Assembly (NCBI GenBank): GCA_036825155.1
Contig: DAISYU010000005.1
Span: 1-64,000 of the forward strand
Reading direction: 5' to 3'
Length of the DNA: 64,000 nt
DNA from: DSAD01 sp036825155
GTDB lineage: Bacteria > Desulfobacterota > Desulfomonilia > UBA1062
Position 1 is the first letter of the stretch; each line of letters opens with the position of its first letter. The notes beneath the pieces were generated by a model. It searched no databases. It saw only the letters and a list, made by a program, of their open reading frames with translations, and was not told the DNA's origin. The position numbers were made by a program, and so were the translations under genes. This document shows positions 52,112 to 60,504 of the stretch, in pieces.

Positions 52112-53172
52112 AATCCCAGTATAAATCTCAGTGAATATCGTCGGTCGGTGCGCTGGCCGGCATATGCACCTATCTCCTCCGCATAGGTGAGGATGTCGAG
52201 CCGGGCATATTTCGCATCGAGGGTCAGCCCGGAGGTAAAATATCCCTGATAGAGCCCGACACGCAGAGACAGGACCTTGGGAAATTTTATTTCAGCACCG
52301 AGACGGATCCTCTTGGCGATGTCGTCATCGTCACCCAGCTGTGAGAAGACATCAACATAGTCCAGGGCAAGGGTCGTCTTGGTGATCCAGAATTCATGGT
52401 CTACGGCAAACCCGACATCGACATGATCATCCACATCCTGGGCATCCCCGAGGTCGCCGCCCACGAGGTTGTTTGCACTGATGCCTATCTTCGCGCCGGG
52501 CATCCCCATGTCATCGAGTTTGCAGATAACGCCGACATCCACCAGTACACCGTTGCCGTCTACCAGGTCGTCATCGATCAGATCGTCGAAATCTTCAGAG
52601 GTGATGTCAAGGACGGTATATTCTTCGGTCAGGCTCTGCCGGTTGATGTATTTTGCGCTGGCTCCCACAAGAAGGGTGTCATCAAGAAACCCATGGGCGT
52701 ATCCCGCCCCGACACCGGTATCGTTTATGACGTTGGTGATGACCTTGGGGTATTGCCTGTCGTAGACCTCGAGGTCCATCCTGGCAGTACCGATGAGGCC
52801 GAATGCGAATCCGGGCATCGAGTAGGACGGGAAGAGATTCAAGGCAAGATGCGCCCTCTCTCCGATATTCTCCCGCAGAAACTCAGCTGTTTCTATTTCA
52901 TCATCAAAGTCCACATCAGCTGCATCACGGTATATGTCGTAGGCGTTCTCACCCACTTCCATCTCGAGCGGGAAGATTGATGCCCGTATTGTTTTGATAT
53001 CCGCAAGACCGGCCGGATTGTAAAAGAGGGCATTTGCATCGTTGGAGACTGCAACGAAAGCACCGCCCATACCCATGGGCCGCATGCCTTTATAGATATA
53101 TGGATATTCCGCACCACTGCACAGCGCAGATGTCAATATCATGAACAGAACGACCAGCAAGATCTTCTTCAT
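52108..53172 (-). CDS. Outer-membrane beta-barrel protein, PorV/FadL/TraF-like
   Basis: A 354-residue protein with a signal peptide (ILLVVLFMILTSALCSGAEY). The N-terminal MRPMGMGGAFVAVSNDANALFYNPAGLA motif is typical of the FadL/PorV/UPF0164 and plasmid TraF-like barrel families. Many amphipathic strands follow and the chain ends in RFILGF, a barrel C-terminus. A transport or surface-display role cannot be specified. It is probably cotranscribed with the lipoprotein gene upstream on the same strand. Its stop overlaps the stop of the convergent fusion gene at the CTAG of 52108-52111. Confidence 0.8.
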   Translation of the reverse strand: MKKILLVVLFMILTSALCSGAEYPYIYKGMRPMGMGGAFVAVSNDANALFYNPAGLADIKTIRASIFPLEMEVGENAYDIYRDAADVDFDDEIETAEFLRENIGERAHLALNLFPSYSMPGFAFGLIGTARMDLEVYDRQYPKVITNVINDTGVGAGYAHGFLDDTLLVGASAKYINRQSLTEEYTVLDITSEDFDDLIDDDLVDGNGVLVDVGVICKLDDMGMPGAKIGISANNLVGGDLGDAQDVDDHVDVGFAVDHEFWITKTTLALDYVDVFSQLGDDDDIAKRIRLGAEIKFPKVLSLRVGLYQGYFTSGLTLDAKYARLDILTYAEEIGAYAGQRTDRRYSLRFILGF

Positions 53173-53184
53173 GGTGATTCCTCC

Positions 53185-54117
53185 TCAGTTGTATCCCAGC
53201 AGTTGGTTGCTGATAAAGTCCGAGATCATTGATCCGCTGTATCCGTTTATGGCCGCGGATATGGCATCTTCATCCGCGCTGTCATCCAGCCCGAGAAGTT
53301 CCCGCAGGAAGTCATTGAACTCATCAGAGAGGTCTTCATCCCCGCCGATGGTTGCAATAAGGACACGTAAGGCCGACGATACATTTCTGAGGTCGGCGAC
53401 CAACGAGTCGATGATCTCCTGGTCGGAATCGATGTAGGCTGCCAGGTCATTCAGCAGGGCTGCCCAGTCATCGTCCTGGGGGAATAGTTCCTGGTAGGCA
53501 TACTTGTTGACTGGTGCATTGCTCACGACAACTTCACCCGCACAGTACCCGATCTTCATGATGAAGTGCAGGGCTGAAGCGATACCCAGTTGGACGACAT
53601 CATCGTCTTGAGGGGACAGATTGCCGTCGGTGTAGTAGTCCACAAGGGTCTCAAGGATATCCTGTGCAATCACCAGATTCTCGAGAAGGTTTTCTATGGA
53701 GGTGATCGCAATGTACTTGGGATCTGTCGATGCCGCTGCCTCAGGTGCCGCCTCAATAAAGGAAGAAGGCTGCATTTGAGATGTTACCTCTACAGAAAGT
53801 GCAGCTGCAATGGCATCGAAGCTGTCATCGTCTGTCGAGTCGGCATTTTCGATGAGGTACGTGAGGTCTATGCCCGCCTTACCCATATATGCAGAAGCGA
53901 GGAGCCTCGCAACCTGTGAGTCCGGCTCTGACGGATCGTAATCATCCCCGATCAGGGAGATGACCTCGTCATAATCTCCGTCATTCAGGGCTATCTGCGC
54001 CGCTTCAATGTTTGCCGCCTCGCTTGAATCATCGGCCAGGGACTCAAGAAGATTCGAGTCACACCCATACAGGGCAAGCAGGATGACAGCAATAAGGATG
54101 TAGCGTTGTTTTTTCAT
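53185..54117 (-). CDS. Lipoprotein with TPR-like helices
   Basis: A 310-residue predicted lipoprotein: basic start, hydrophobic core and lipobox LYGC with Cys19. The mature part is acidic and helical (ALNDGDYDEVISLIGDDY, ARLLASAYMGKAGIDLTYL). It lies 13 bp before the barrel gene, so the two may form an outer-membrane pair. A CDSN start leaves Asp at position +2 after the cysteine, which in enterobacteria favours inner-membrane retention; that rule may not hold here. Confidence 0.75.
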   Translation of the reverse strand: MKKQRYILIAVILLALYGCDSNLLESLADDSSEAANIEAAQIALNDGDYDEVISLIGDDYDPSEPDSQVARLLASAYMGKAGIDLTYLIENADSTDDDSFDAIAAALSVEVTSQMQPSSFIEAAPEAAASTDPKYIAITSIENLLENLVIAQDILETLVDYYTDGNLSPQDDDVVQLGIASALHFIMKIGYCAGEVVVSNAPVNKYAYQELFPQDDDWAALLNDLAAYIDSDQEIIDSLVADLRNVSSALRVLIATIGGDEDLSDEFNDFLRELLGLDDSADEDAISAAINGYSGSMISDFISNQLLGYN

Positions 54118-54496
54118 TTCTCTCTCCTTGCTGATGTTGATATGGTAGCTGCCCTACTAGTATCGGAACATTTCCCCGTAGAATTAATTCGCGATGGATT
54201 GTGAAAGATCATCAATGATCATGAAACCATATGAAATAAAGAGAGTATCTCATTAAAATCCCTGTGTGAATTACTGCGGTGTTGCTTGGTAATAGTGCTT
54301 TTCTTCGTACAGAAATTATTCACACCTGATTTAGATGACTGCTGGTAACACATGAATGGATTCGATAGTCGCCAGCTCAAGGGCCCGTGGTTTGCAAGAG
54401 GCTATCATCTGAACAATATTTACGAAGGACTGGCTATGATCTCTTTGATATCAAGGATGTTTCCGTTGATATTGTCAGTGCTGTCTGATATACACC
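54118..54496. other. Divergent intergenic region
   Basis: This region of 379 bp lies between the lipoprotein gene (minus) and the polyprenyl synthase gene (plus). It is AT-rich near 54170-54260. An 18-base segment (54457-54474) is nearly identical to one in the promoter of the trehalose cluster. No gene or RNA was recognised. Confidence 0.4.
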
Positions 54497-55423
54497 ATGA
54501 GGATGAATGCGGCATTTGAAGAAAGACTGCGTGAGATAATTCACAGCTCTACACCCTATACACAGATTATAGGGGAATATATCCTCGATTCAGGGGGTAA
54601 ACGTCTCAGACCGAAACTGGTTGAGCTTATCGGTAGGGCAGTGGGTCTCAGGGATGAGCAGATTGATCCTCTCTCATACGCGGTGGAACTCATGCACACC
54701 GCGAGCCTCCTCCACGACGATGTGGTGGACGGAACCGAGATCAGGCGAGCCAAGCCCACTGCAAACCAGGTGTTCGGGGATAAGCCGGCACTGTTGACCG
54801 GGGATTTCATATCATCTTCCGCACTGGAGATCATGTGCTCTCTGGGCAGCATCGAGGTCATGACCGCAATGGTTCAGACGATAAAGAAGATGGCCGAGGG
54901 GGAGTTAAAGGAACTCGAGTATGCCAGGGCGTTCCATGACAATATGGAGGTTTATCTCGACATCATCTATCTGAAGACAGCGACCCTGTTTGAGTTCTGC
55001 ACCTATGCGCCGGGAGTTCTGGCCGGCCTGCCGAAGGGGCCCCTGGATGCACTGACCATGTATGGCCGGGCAATCGGAATGGGGTTTCAGATTGTGGATG
55101 ATATCATCAACCTCACTCCTGTTGAAGATGATAACAAGGACCCGTTCAACGATATCCTCGAGGGAAAGTCCACACTGCCCCTGGTATTCCTCTTTCAAGA
55201 GAACCCCGAGATTCTCGATACCCTCTCAGGGATGAGTGATCCCTATGAGAAGCAGCAGCTCATTATCTCCCACATCGGCCCAGGGATCTTGAACAGGAGC
55301 AGGGAGGTTGCGCAGAATTATCTGGATGAAGCCACCATCTCCGTGAAGGATGCCGGATATCTTACCGACGATCTGGAAAGAATCCCCCCTGCAATTATTG
55401 CTCAGATCAACAGCCGGTTCTGA
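54497..55423 (+). CDS. Polyprenyl (octaprenyl-type) diphosphate synthase
   Basis: A 308-residue trans-prenyltransferase that makes long isoprenoid chains for quinones. The first aspartate-rich motif is LLHDDVVDGTEIRR. The second reads FQIVDDIIN, where the last Asp of DDxxD is replaced by Asn; the first two Asp are kept. Other family blocks (GGKRLRPKLVEL, EGKSTLPLVF) are present. The chain length cannot be read from sequence by eye. ATG 54503 is an alternative start. Confidence 0.92.
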   Translation: MRMNAAFEERLREIIHSSTPYTQIIGEYILDSGGKRLRPKLVELIGRAVGLRDEQIDPLSYAVELMHTASLLHDDVVDGTEIRRAKPTANQVFGDKPALLTGDFISSSALEIMCSLGSIEVMTAMVQTIKKMAEGELKELEYARAFHDNMEVYLDIIYLKTATLFEFCTYAPGVLAGLPKGPLDALTMYGRAIGMGFQIVDDIINLTPVEDDNKDPFNDILEGKSTLPLVFLFQENPEILDTLSGMSDPYEKQQLIISHIGPGILNRSREVAQNYLDEATISVKDAGYLTDDLERIPPAIIAQINSRF

Positions 55424-55533
55424 TACCTGCATCACAAACAGTTCTGTTGCGTATCATTGCACGATTTCTATTGATTTTTCATGAATTCAACCCTACGTAA
55501 AGGGTAACAATCTTTAAGGGAGAGGTCGCAGTA

Positions 55534-56472
55534 TTGGATTACAAAGATTACTATAAAGTTCTTGGCGTGGATCGTAATGCCACCCAGGATGAAATAAAGA
55601 AAAAATACAGGAAGCTCGCCAGAGACTGCCATCCTGATACCTGTAGAGACGATCCGGATGCAGAAAGGCGGTTCAAGGAACTCAATGAAGCCCATGAGGT
55701 CCTGGGCGATCCGGAGAAGCGCAGCCGCTATGATGCACTGGGAAGCGACTGGCAGGAAGGTCAGACCTTCAGGCCGCCGCCAGGGTTCGAACATATCTTT
55801 GGTGGAGAGCCCTTCGGAGCACGATCCGGCAGGGGTGCCAGAAGCTTTTCTTTTGAGTTTGGCCCCGGCACTGCACACCAGTCAGGTGGGTTTTCGGATT
55901 TCTTTGAATCCCTTTTCGGAGATATGGGACTGAGAGGTCATACGAGCGGCAGACCCTCAGCCCCGAAAGGCTCTGATCTGGAGACGGAAGTGAGCATTTC
56001 CCTGGAGGATGCCCACGCAGGATCTACCAGAGAGATTCATCTCCAGGGTCCCGGCGGGGGTAAAAGGCTGAACGTCAAGATACCCGCAGGTGCGCATGAC
56101 GGGATGAAGATCCGGCTTGCCGGACAGGGGAATGTCGGTCCTGGCGGGGCCGGTGATCTCTACCTGAAGCTGCGGCTTTCTCAGAACGGTAAATATCGGC
56201 TCGAAGGCAATAACATCATAATGGATCTCCCCATTGCACCATGGGATGCGGCCCTGGGAACAACCAAGGAGATACAGACACTGGATGGGACGTACAATCT
56301 CAAGGTACCGGCAGGTGTTTCCTCCGGTCAGCGCCTGCGGCTCAAGGGACGGGGCCTTGCGCATAAGGGGGATCTTTTTGCCCAGATAAAGATTATGACC
56401 CCCAAGGATATGAGCAATGAAGAAAAGAGACTCTTCACTGAACTCAAAGAGATATCGAAATTCAAGCCGTGA
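55534..56472 (+). CDS. CbpA-like DnaJ family chaperone
   Basis: A 312-residue class II J-protein starting at TTG 55534. The J domain (about residues 3-70) has the HPD tripeptide (DCHPDTCRDD), which stimulates DnaK ATPase. A Gly/Phe-rich linker follows (about 70-135), then two C-terminal substrate-binding domains (DLETEVSISLEDAHAGS, DLYLKLRLSQNGKY). The DnaJ zinc-finger cysteines are absent, hence CbpA-like. A strong terminator lies just after its stop. Confidence 0.92.
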   Translation: MDYKDYYKVLGVDRNATQDEIKKKYRKLARDCHPDTCRDDPDAERRFKELNEAHEVLGDPEKRSRYDALGSDWQEGQTFRPPPGFEHIFGGEPFGARSGRGARSFSFEFGPGTAHQSGGFSDFFESLFGDMGLRGHTSGRPSAPKGSDLETEVSISLEDAHAGSTREIHLQGPGGGKRLNVKIPAGAHDGMKIRLAGQGNVGPGGAGDLYLKLRLSQNGKYRLEGNNIIMDLPIAPWDAALGTTKEIQTLDGTYNLKVPAGVSSGQRLRLKGRGLAHKGDLFAQIKIMTPKDMSNEEKRLFTELKEISKFKP

Positions 56473-56474
56473 AA

Positions 56475-56508
56475 AAGCCGGTGTCTTTTAAGACACCGGC
56501 TTTTTTTG
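56475..56508. terminator. Bidirectional rho-independent terminator
   Basis: AAGCCGGTGTCTT and its complement AAGACACCGGCTT form a long stem with a tiny loop. Seven T residues follow on the plus strand, and five A residues precede it (T's on the minus strand). It ends the cbpA transcript and could also end the convergent comEA-like gene. Confidence 0.92.
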
Positions 56509-56555
56509 TTGACTGCAGGGCAGACCCTGCATCACGATGTGTATCGTGCGTGATT

Positions 56556-56897
56556 TTACTGTTTCTTGCTTTTTTGAGCTTGCCCCTGTTTCGAGGTGAT
56601 TTCCGTCAGGCGATAATCCGAGGCGCCATCCAGTTTGATGAAATCCCTCATGTTCTTGAGCTTCGCGTCACCAACTCCTTTCACCTTGACCAGATCGTCT
56701 ATCGCTCTAAACGGGCCGTTGGCTGTCCTGTAATCGATGATGTTCTGTGCGATAGTCTCTCCGATACCAGGCAATAACTGGAGCTCTTCAGCTGTGGCCA
56801 TGTTGACGTTCAGCTGACCATGCCCGCCGATTGCCATGCCCCCGAAAACGAATACAACAAGTGTGACCCCTACAAAAAACACAACAAACCTTCTCAT
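56556..56897 (-). CDS. ComEA-like helix-hairpin-helix protein (copy 1)
   Basis: A 113-residue exported protein. A signal peptide (FFVGVTLVVFVFGGMAIGG) leads into the ComEA motif LNVNMATAEELQLLPGIG, then a second hairpin (VKVKGVGDAKLKNMRDFI). Helix-hairpin-helix domains of this type bind DNA without sequence preference; ComEA binds incoming DNA in the periplasm. Very short for a ComEA: only the HhH part plus a basic tail. A second copy follows about 270 bp away (57169-57507). Confidence 0.88.
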   Translation of the reverse strand: MRRFVVFFVGVTLVVFVFGGMAIGGHGQLNVNMATAEELQLLPGIGETIAQNIIDYRTANGPFRAIDDLVKVKGVGDAKLKNMRDFIKLDGASDYRLTEITSKQGQAQKSKKQ

Positions 56898-57168
56898 TCC
56901 AACCTCCTTTTTATTTATTCTTCACCAAGATAAACTTTGGTAGAATATTTATATAAATAAATCCTTAGATGTGAAAGTCAAGGGTTACCATCAAGTAAAT
57001 CTGAATGGTTAGGTAAATTACTGGAGGAAGGTTTTTGTTCAGATCGCCATAAGAAGTCTCGTTCTCGCGGCTGGTAGAATCACGAAACCGGTGCCGTGAA
57101 AGACACCGTTTTCCTTTATGAACATCGGGGCAGAGCCATGGATGAGATTTTTGTATCGTGCATCGGTC

Positions 57169-57507
57169 TTACTGGGTTCTGCCCGGTGCATGACCTGTCT
57201 CAGGTGCTACATCATCCGCACGGCAGCCAGACACTCCTTCACGTTTAAGAGAATTCGTGATATTTCTGAGTTTGCCTTCACTCATTCCCTCCACCTTGAC
57301 CAGTTCATCCAGTGACGTGAATGCGCCATTGACCTGTCTGAACTCAATGATGTTCTCTGCGATGGCCTCACTGATCCCCGGCAGCCACTGGAGCTCGTCT
57401 GCAGATGCTGTATTGATGTTCACCTGACCATGTCCCCCATAGGCTATTCCGCCAAGAGTGAACATTACGACCACTATACCGAGGGTCAACATTGATAGCT
57501 TCTTCAT
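57169..57507 (-). CDS. ComEA-like helix-hairpin-helix protein (copy 2)
   Basis: A 112-residue paralogue of the gene at 56556-56897: signal peptide (MLTLGIVVVMFTLGGIAYGG), then VNINTASADELQWLPGIS and VKVEGMSEGKLRNITN. The second hairpin has lost the canonical GVG (GMS here) and the first reads GIS in place of GIG, so DNA binding may be weaker. Downstream sequence (about 57085-57168) resembles the region after copy 1, with a decayed terminator hairpin, so the copies arose by duplication of gene plus 3' flank. Confidence 0.85.
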   Translation of the reverse strand: MKKLSMLTLGIVVVMFTLGGIAYGGHGQVNINTASADELQWLPGISEAIAENIIEFRQVNGAFTSLDELVKVEGMSEGKLRNITNSLKREGVSGCRADDVAPETGHAPGRTQ

Positions 57508-57627
57508 TGTAAGCCTTTTTTTATGTCTCGCCTGGTTTTCATTTCAGGTGACAGGCTCATATAGGGTTAACAATGTGAACGTCAAGAGAACAGTCCCATG
57601 TGGAACCAAGAGAGTTAGTATGCCACC

Positions 57628-57655
57628 TTGACAATGATGTTTCCGTCGATATTAT
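57628..57655 (+). promoter_or_regulatory. Sigma-70 type promoter of the trehalose cluster
   Basis: TTGACA (57628-57633) is followed after 16 bases by TATTAT (57650-57655), about 135 bases before the first gene of the cluster. The spacer contains GATGTTTCCGTCGATATT, which recurs with one change at 54457-54474. Confidence 0.6.
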
Positions 57656-57788
57656 TATGATAGATGCTTGATTAACCATTCAATATCATATTGACTTTTT
57701 GTCTGAGATAAACATCAGGAAACAATGCAGGCATGAGATGTAACATACTCAGACCCGTGTGTTATCAAAATCTTATCAAAGAGACGAG

Positions 57789-58442
57789 ATGATGGCAGAG
57801 GCATTCACACTGAAAGACTGTGCGCTGATCGCCATTGCCACCGGTCAGCAGGCACAGACCCTGCGTGAATTGCGAGACAGGCTCGAGACAACACAGCTCA
57901 GCTGCATATACTACCATTTCTGGGGCGGGCTTTTACGGCCGCGTTTCGATGATCCTGAATTTCAGAACGACTTTGCCATCTGGGCCAGGCACAGCATTCA
58001 TGACAAGCCACTTGCCGAACGACTGGCGCTTATCGATCCCACGCACTTTCATGACCTGGAAAACCTTCGCAGAGAGTTGATCGATATAATCGAGGAGCGT
58101 CTCGACGAGAGTGAACTGCTGCCGTGGGCCAGGGCATCTCAGCGATTCTACTTTGTCCGGTCTCAGATCGTGGTGTTCGATACGGACAGGAGGGTTCATG
58201 AGCCCGGAGAACTGAAAGCACTCATTCCTCATCTTTCTGCCGGGAGTGTCTTCTATCACTTCATAGATGCACGGCGCCGCACCCCGTTCGGCAATGACGA
58301 CTTCAGCGAGTGGCTCCTGGGATTTAAAGAAAAATACAGGGCGCTGGTGGACCGTATTGCGATTATCGACCCCTATTTCACCACACTGGTTGATCTCAGA
58401 CAGGAATTGGCCGGCGTTTTTGAAGAGTATCTCTCCACATGA
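57789..58442 (+). CDS. DUF5752 family protein of trehalose locus
   Basis: A protein of about 217 residues, all soluble, with two similar halves: FYFVRSQIVVFDTDRRVHEP in the second corresponds to the FTLKDCALIAIATGQQAQT start, and YYHFWGGLL pairs with FYHFIDARR. It fits DUF5752, a family that travels with the TreT-type trehalose synthase. Function unproven; a regulatory or substrate-binding partner is likely. Start ATG 57789 or 57792, after GAGACGAG. It lies nine bases before treT. Confidence 0.75.
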   Translation: MMAEAFTLKDCALIAIATGQQAQTLRELRDRLETTQLSCIYYHFWGGLLRPRFDDPEFQNDFAIWARHSIHDKPLAERLALIDPTHFHDLENLRRELIDIIEERLDESELLPWARASQRFYFVRSQIVVFDTDRRVHEPGELKALIPHLSAGSVFYHFIDARRRTPFGNDDFSEWLLGFKEKYRALVDRIAIIDPYFTTLVDLRQELAGVFEEYLST

Positions 58443-58451
58443 GGACAGCTA

Positions 58452-59690
58452 ATGGCTGAACTGCTTACAGAATATGAAAAGATTGTCGGACCTGAAGTGA
58501 TCGATCAACTGCGTCAACTGGCTAAACTCCTGGCCGGGATGAATGTTGTCCATGTAAACTCGACAAAAGAGGGTGGCGGTGTCGCCGAGATCCTTCATCG
58601 AATAATTCCCCTGAAGAACGAGTTGGGCCTTACTGCCAGGTGGGAAGTGATTACCGGAGACAGGGACTTTTACCAGTGCACCAAACTGATGCACAACGCC
58701 CTTCAGGGCAACAGGGTAAATATCTCCGGCGCCATGCTGAAAAACTATGAGAAGACTGCACAGGAAAACGCTGAGAGATTGCGAGAGGTCCTTGAAGGAG
58801 CAGACATGGTCTTCATCCATGATCCCCAGCCTGCTGCCCTGATCAGGCTCTGCAATGCCCGCCGGGGGAAATGGATCTGGCGGTGTCATATCGATGTCAG
58901 CCATCCCTACCGGGGCGTATGGAAATATCTCCGGGAACATATTAAGGGCTATGATGCGAGTATCTGGTCTCTCTCGGAATATGTGCAGCCGCTCCCCCAT
59001 CCGCTCTACCTCATTGCACCCAGTATCGATCCATTGAGCAGCAAGAATATCAAATTGAGTGATGAGGACCTCGCAAAAACCCGCACAAAATATGGTCTTG
59101 ATCCTTCCAGACCGATCATCACACAGGTTTCACGGTTTGACCGGTTTAAGGACCCCATAGGCGTTATTCATTCATACCGGCTGGTCAAGGAGTTTCTTCC
59201 ATTACAGCTCGTTCTTGCTGGTGGTGGTGCAACGGACGACCCGGAAGGGGAAGAGGTTCTTGCCCAGGTCAGGTCCGGTGCCGAAGGCGACCCTGATATC
59301 CATGTATTACTGCTGCCTCCTGATGATCACCTCACCATTAATGCCCTGCAGAGAATATCCGACATAGTCCTGCAGAAATCCACGCGGGAGGGGTTCGGGC
59401 TCACCGTGACCGAAGCGATGTGGAAAGGCAAGCCGGTGATCGGTGGTGATACCGGCGGCATCAGGCTTCAGGTCATAAATCATCATACCGGGTTTCTGGT
59501 CAATACCCCTGAGGGTGCTGCACTTCGTATCCGTTATCTTCTGAAACGGAGGGATAAACTGCTCGAGATGGGGAGCAAGGCCCGTCAGTTTGTGCTGGAG
59601 AACTTTCTCATTACCCGGCACCTGCGGGAATATCTGACCCTGATGGTTGCGGTCATGTTCGAACATGAGGACAGGATTGAACCGCAATGA
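58452..59690 (+). CDS. treT: TreT-type trehalose synthase (GT4 glycosyltransferase)
   Basis: A 412-residue GT4-type enzyme. The N-terminal KLLAGMNVVHVNSTKEGGGVA motif and the C-terminal STREGFGLTVTEAMWKGKPVIGGDTGGI block (E-x7-E type) match trehalose glycosyltransferring synthase, which makes trehalose from NDP-glucose and glucose, often reversibly. Normal length. It sits between DUF5752 and otsB and overlaps otsB by four bases. A second pathway to trehalose (OtsAB) is encoded right after it. Confidence 0.88.
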   Translation: MAELLTEYEKIVGPEVIDQLRQLAKLLAGMNVVHVNSTKEGGGVAEILHRIIPLKNELGLTARWEVITGDRDFYQCTKLMHNALQGNRVNISGAMLKNYEKTAQENAERLREVLEGADMVFIHDPQPAALIRLCNARRGKWIWRCHIDVSHPYRGVWKYLREHIKGYDASIWSLSEYVQPLPHPLYLIAPSIDPLSSKNIKLSDEDLAKTRTKYGLDPSRPIITQVSRFDRFKDPIGVIHSYRLVKEFLPLQLVLAGGGATDDPEGEEVLAQVRSGAEGDPDIHVLLLPPDDHLTINALQRISDIVLQKSTREGFGLTVTEAMWKGKPVIGGDTGGIRLQVINHHTGFLVNTPEGAALRIRYLLKRRDKLLEMGSKARQFVLENFLITRHLREYLTLMVAVMFEHEDRIEPQ

Positions 59691-60493
59691 GTTATGCGTC
59701 AGAAAGCGATATACCACTCATCATCAATATACCGGATTTCTGGGACCGGTTGGACGAAGCACGGAAACGATTTCTCGCCCTTGATTATGACGGCACCCTG
59801 GCCCCGTTCCGCATCGAGAGGATGGAAGCCGCACCGTTAGAAGGTATCCCAGAGCTCTTAAAGCAGATTCAGGCTAGAGATGATACCACCCTTGCCATTA
59901 TTTCAGGACGATCCCTGTTCGAGCTTACCGGTCTCGTGGGGAATATAGGGGTCACCATGGTGGGGAGCCATGGGTTCGAGCTTCGTGGTCCGGATGGTGA
60001 TATTGTCGTAAAGAAGATCAGCCCTGAGCAGGAAGTGGGCCTCGTGGAGGCGAGGGCCATCGGCATTGAAGCCGGCCTTGAGAAACGTCTTGAGACAAAG
60101 ACAGCGAGTATCGCTCTTCATACCCGGGGCCTTTCTCCGGGTGAGGCCTCACGCATGGAAGACGAGATGCATGGTACATGGGGGGATCTCGCTGAAAAGT
60201 ATAGTCTCGAGGTAAAGAGATTCAACGGCGGGGTGGAACTGCGGGCCATGGGATGGAACAAGGGAGATGCCCTGGAGTCCCTGCTGCTCGATCTGAAGGA
60301 AGAAACCCTGTGTGTATATATCGGGGATGACGAGACGGACGAGGACGCCTTCGAGAGGATACAGCCCTATGGGTTCGGCATCAGGGTGGGGGACCCTTTC
60401 CAGCCATCAAAGGCAAACGGATTTCTGCCGGACATTGAGTCGGTAAAACGCTTTCTTGTTGCATGGAGGGATATGCCCTCACCAACATCTTGA
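59687..60493 (+). CDS. otsB: Trehalose-6-phosphate phosphatase OtsB
   Basis: A 268-residue HAD-family phosphatase. The catalytic motif FLALDYDGTLAPF (DxDGT) is near residue 30, a Thr/Ser motif II lies in TLAIISGRS, and VGDDETDEDAF-type motif IV appears as IGDDETDEDAFE near residue 225. It removes phosphate from trehalose 6-phosphate made by OtsA. It lies between treT and otsA, overlapping treT. Confidence 0.93.
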   Translation: MSYASESDIPLIINIPDFWDRLDEARKRFLALDYDGTLAPFRIERMEAAPLEGIPELLKQIQARDDTTLAIISGRSLFELTGLVGNIGVTMVGSHGFELRGPDGDIVVKKISPEQEVGLVEARAIGIEAGLEKRLETKTASIALHTRGLSPGEASRMEDEMHGTWGDLAEKYSLEVKRFNGGVELRAMGWNKGDALESLLLDLKEETLCVYIGDDETDEDAFERIQPYGFGIRVGDPFQPSKANGFLPDIESVKRFLVAWRDMPSPTS

Positions 60494-60504
60494 GGAGAAG
60501 ATAC

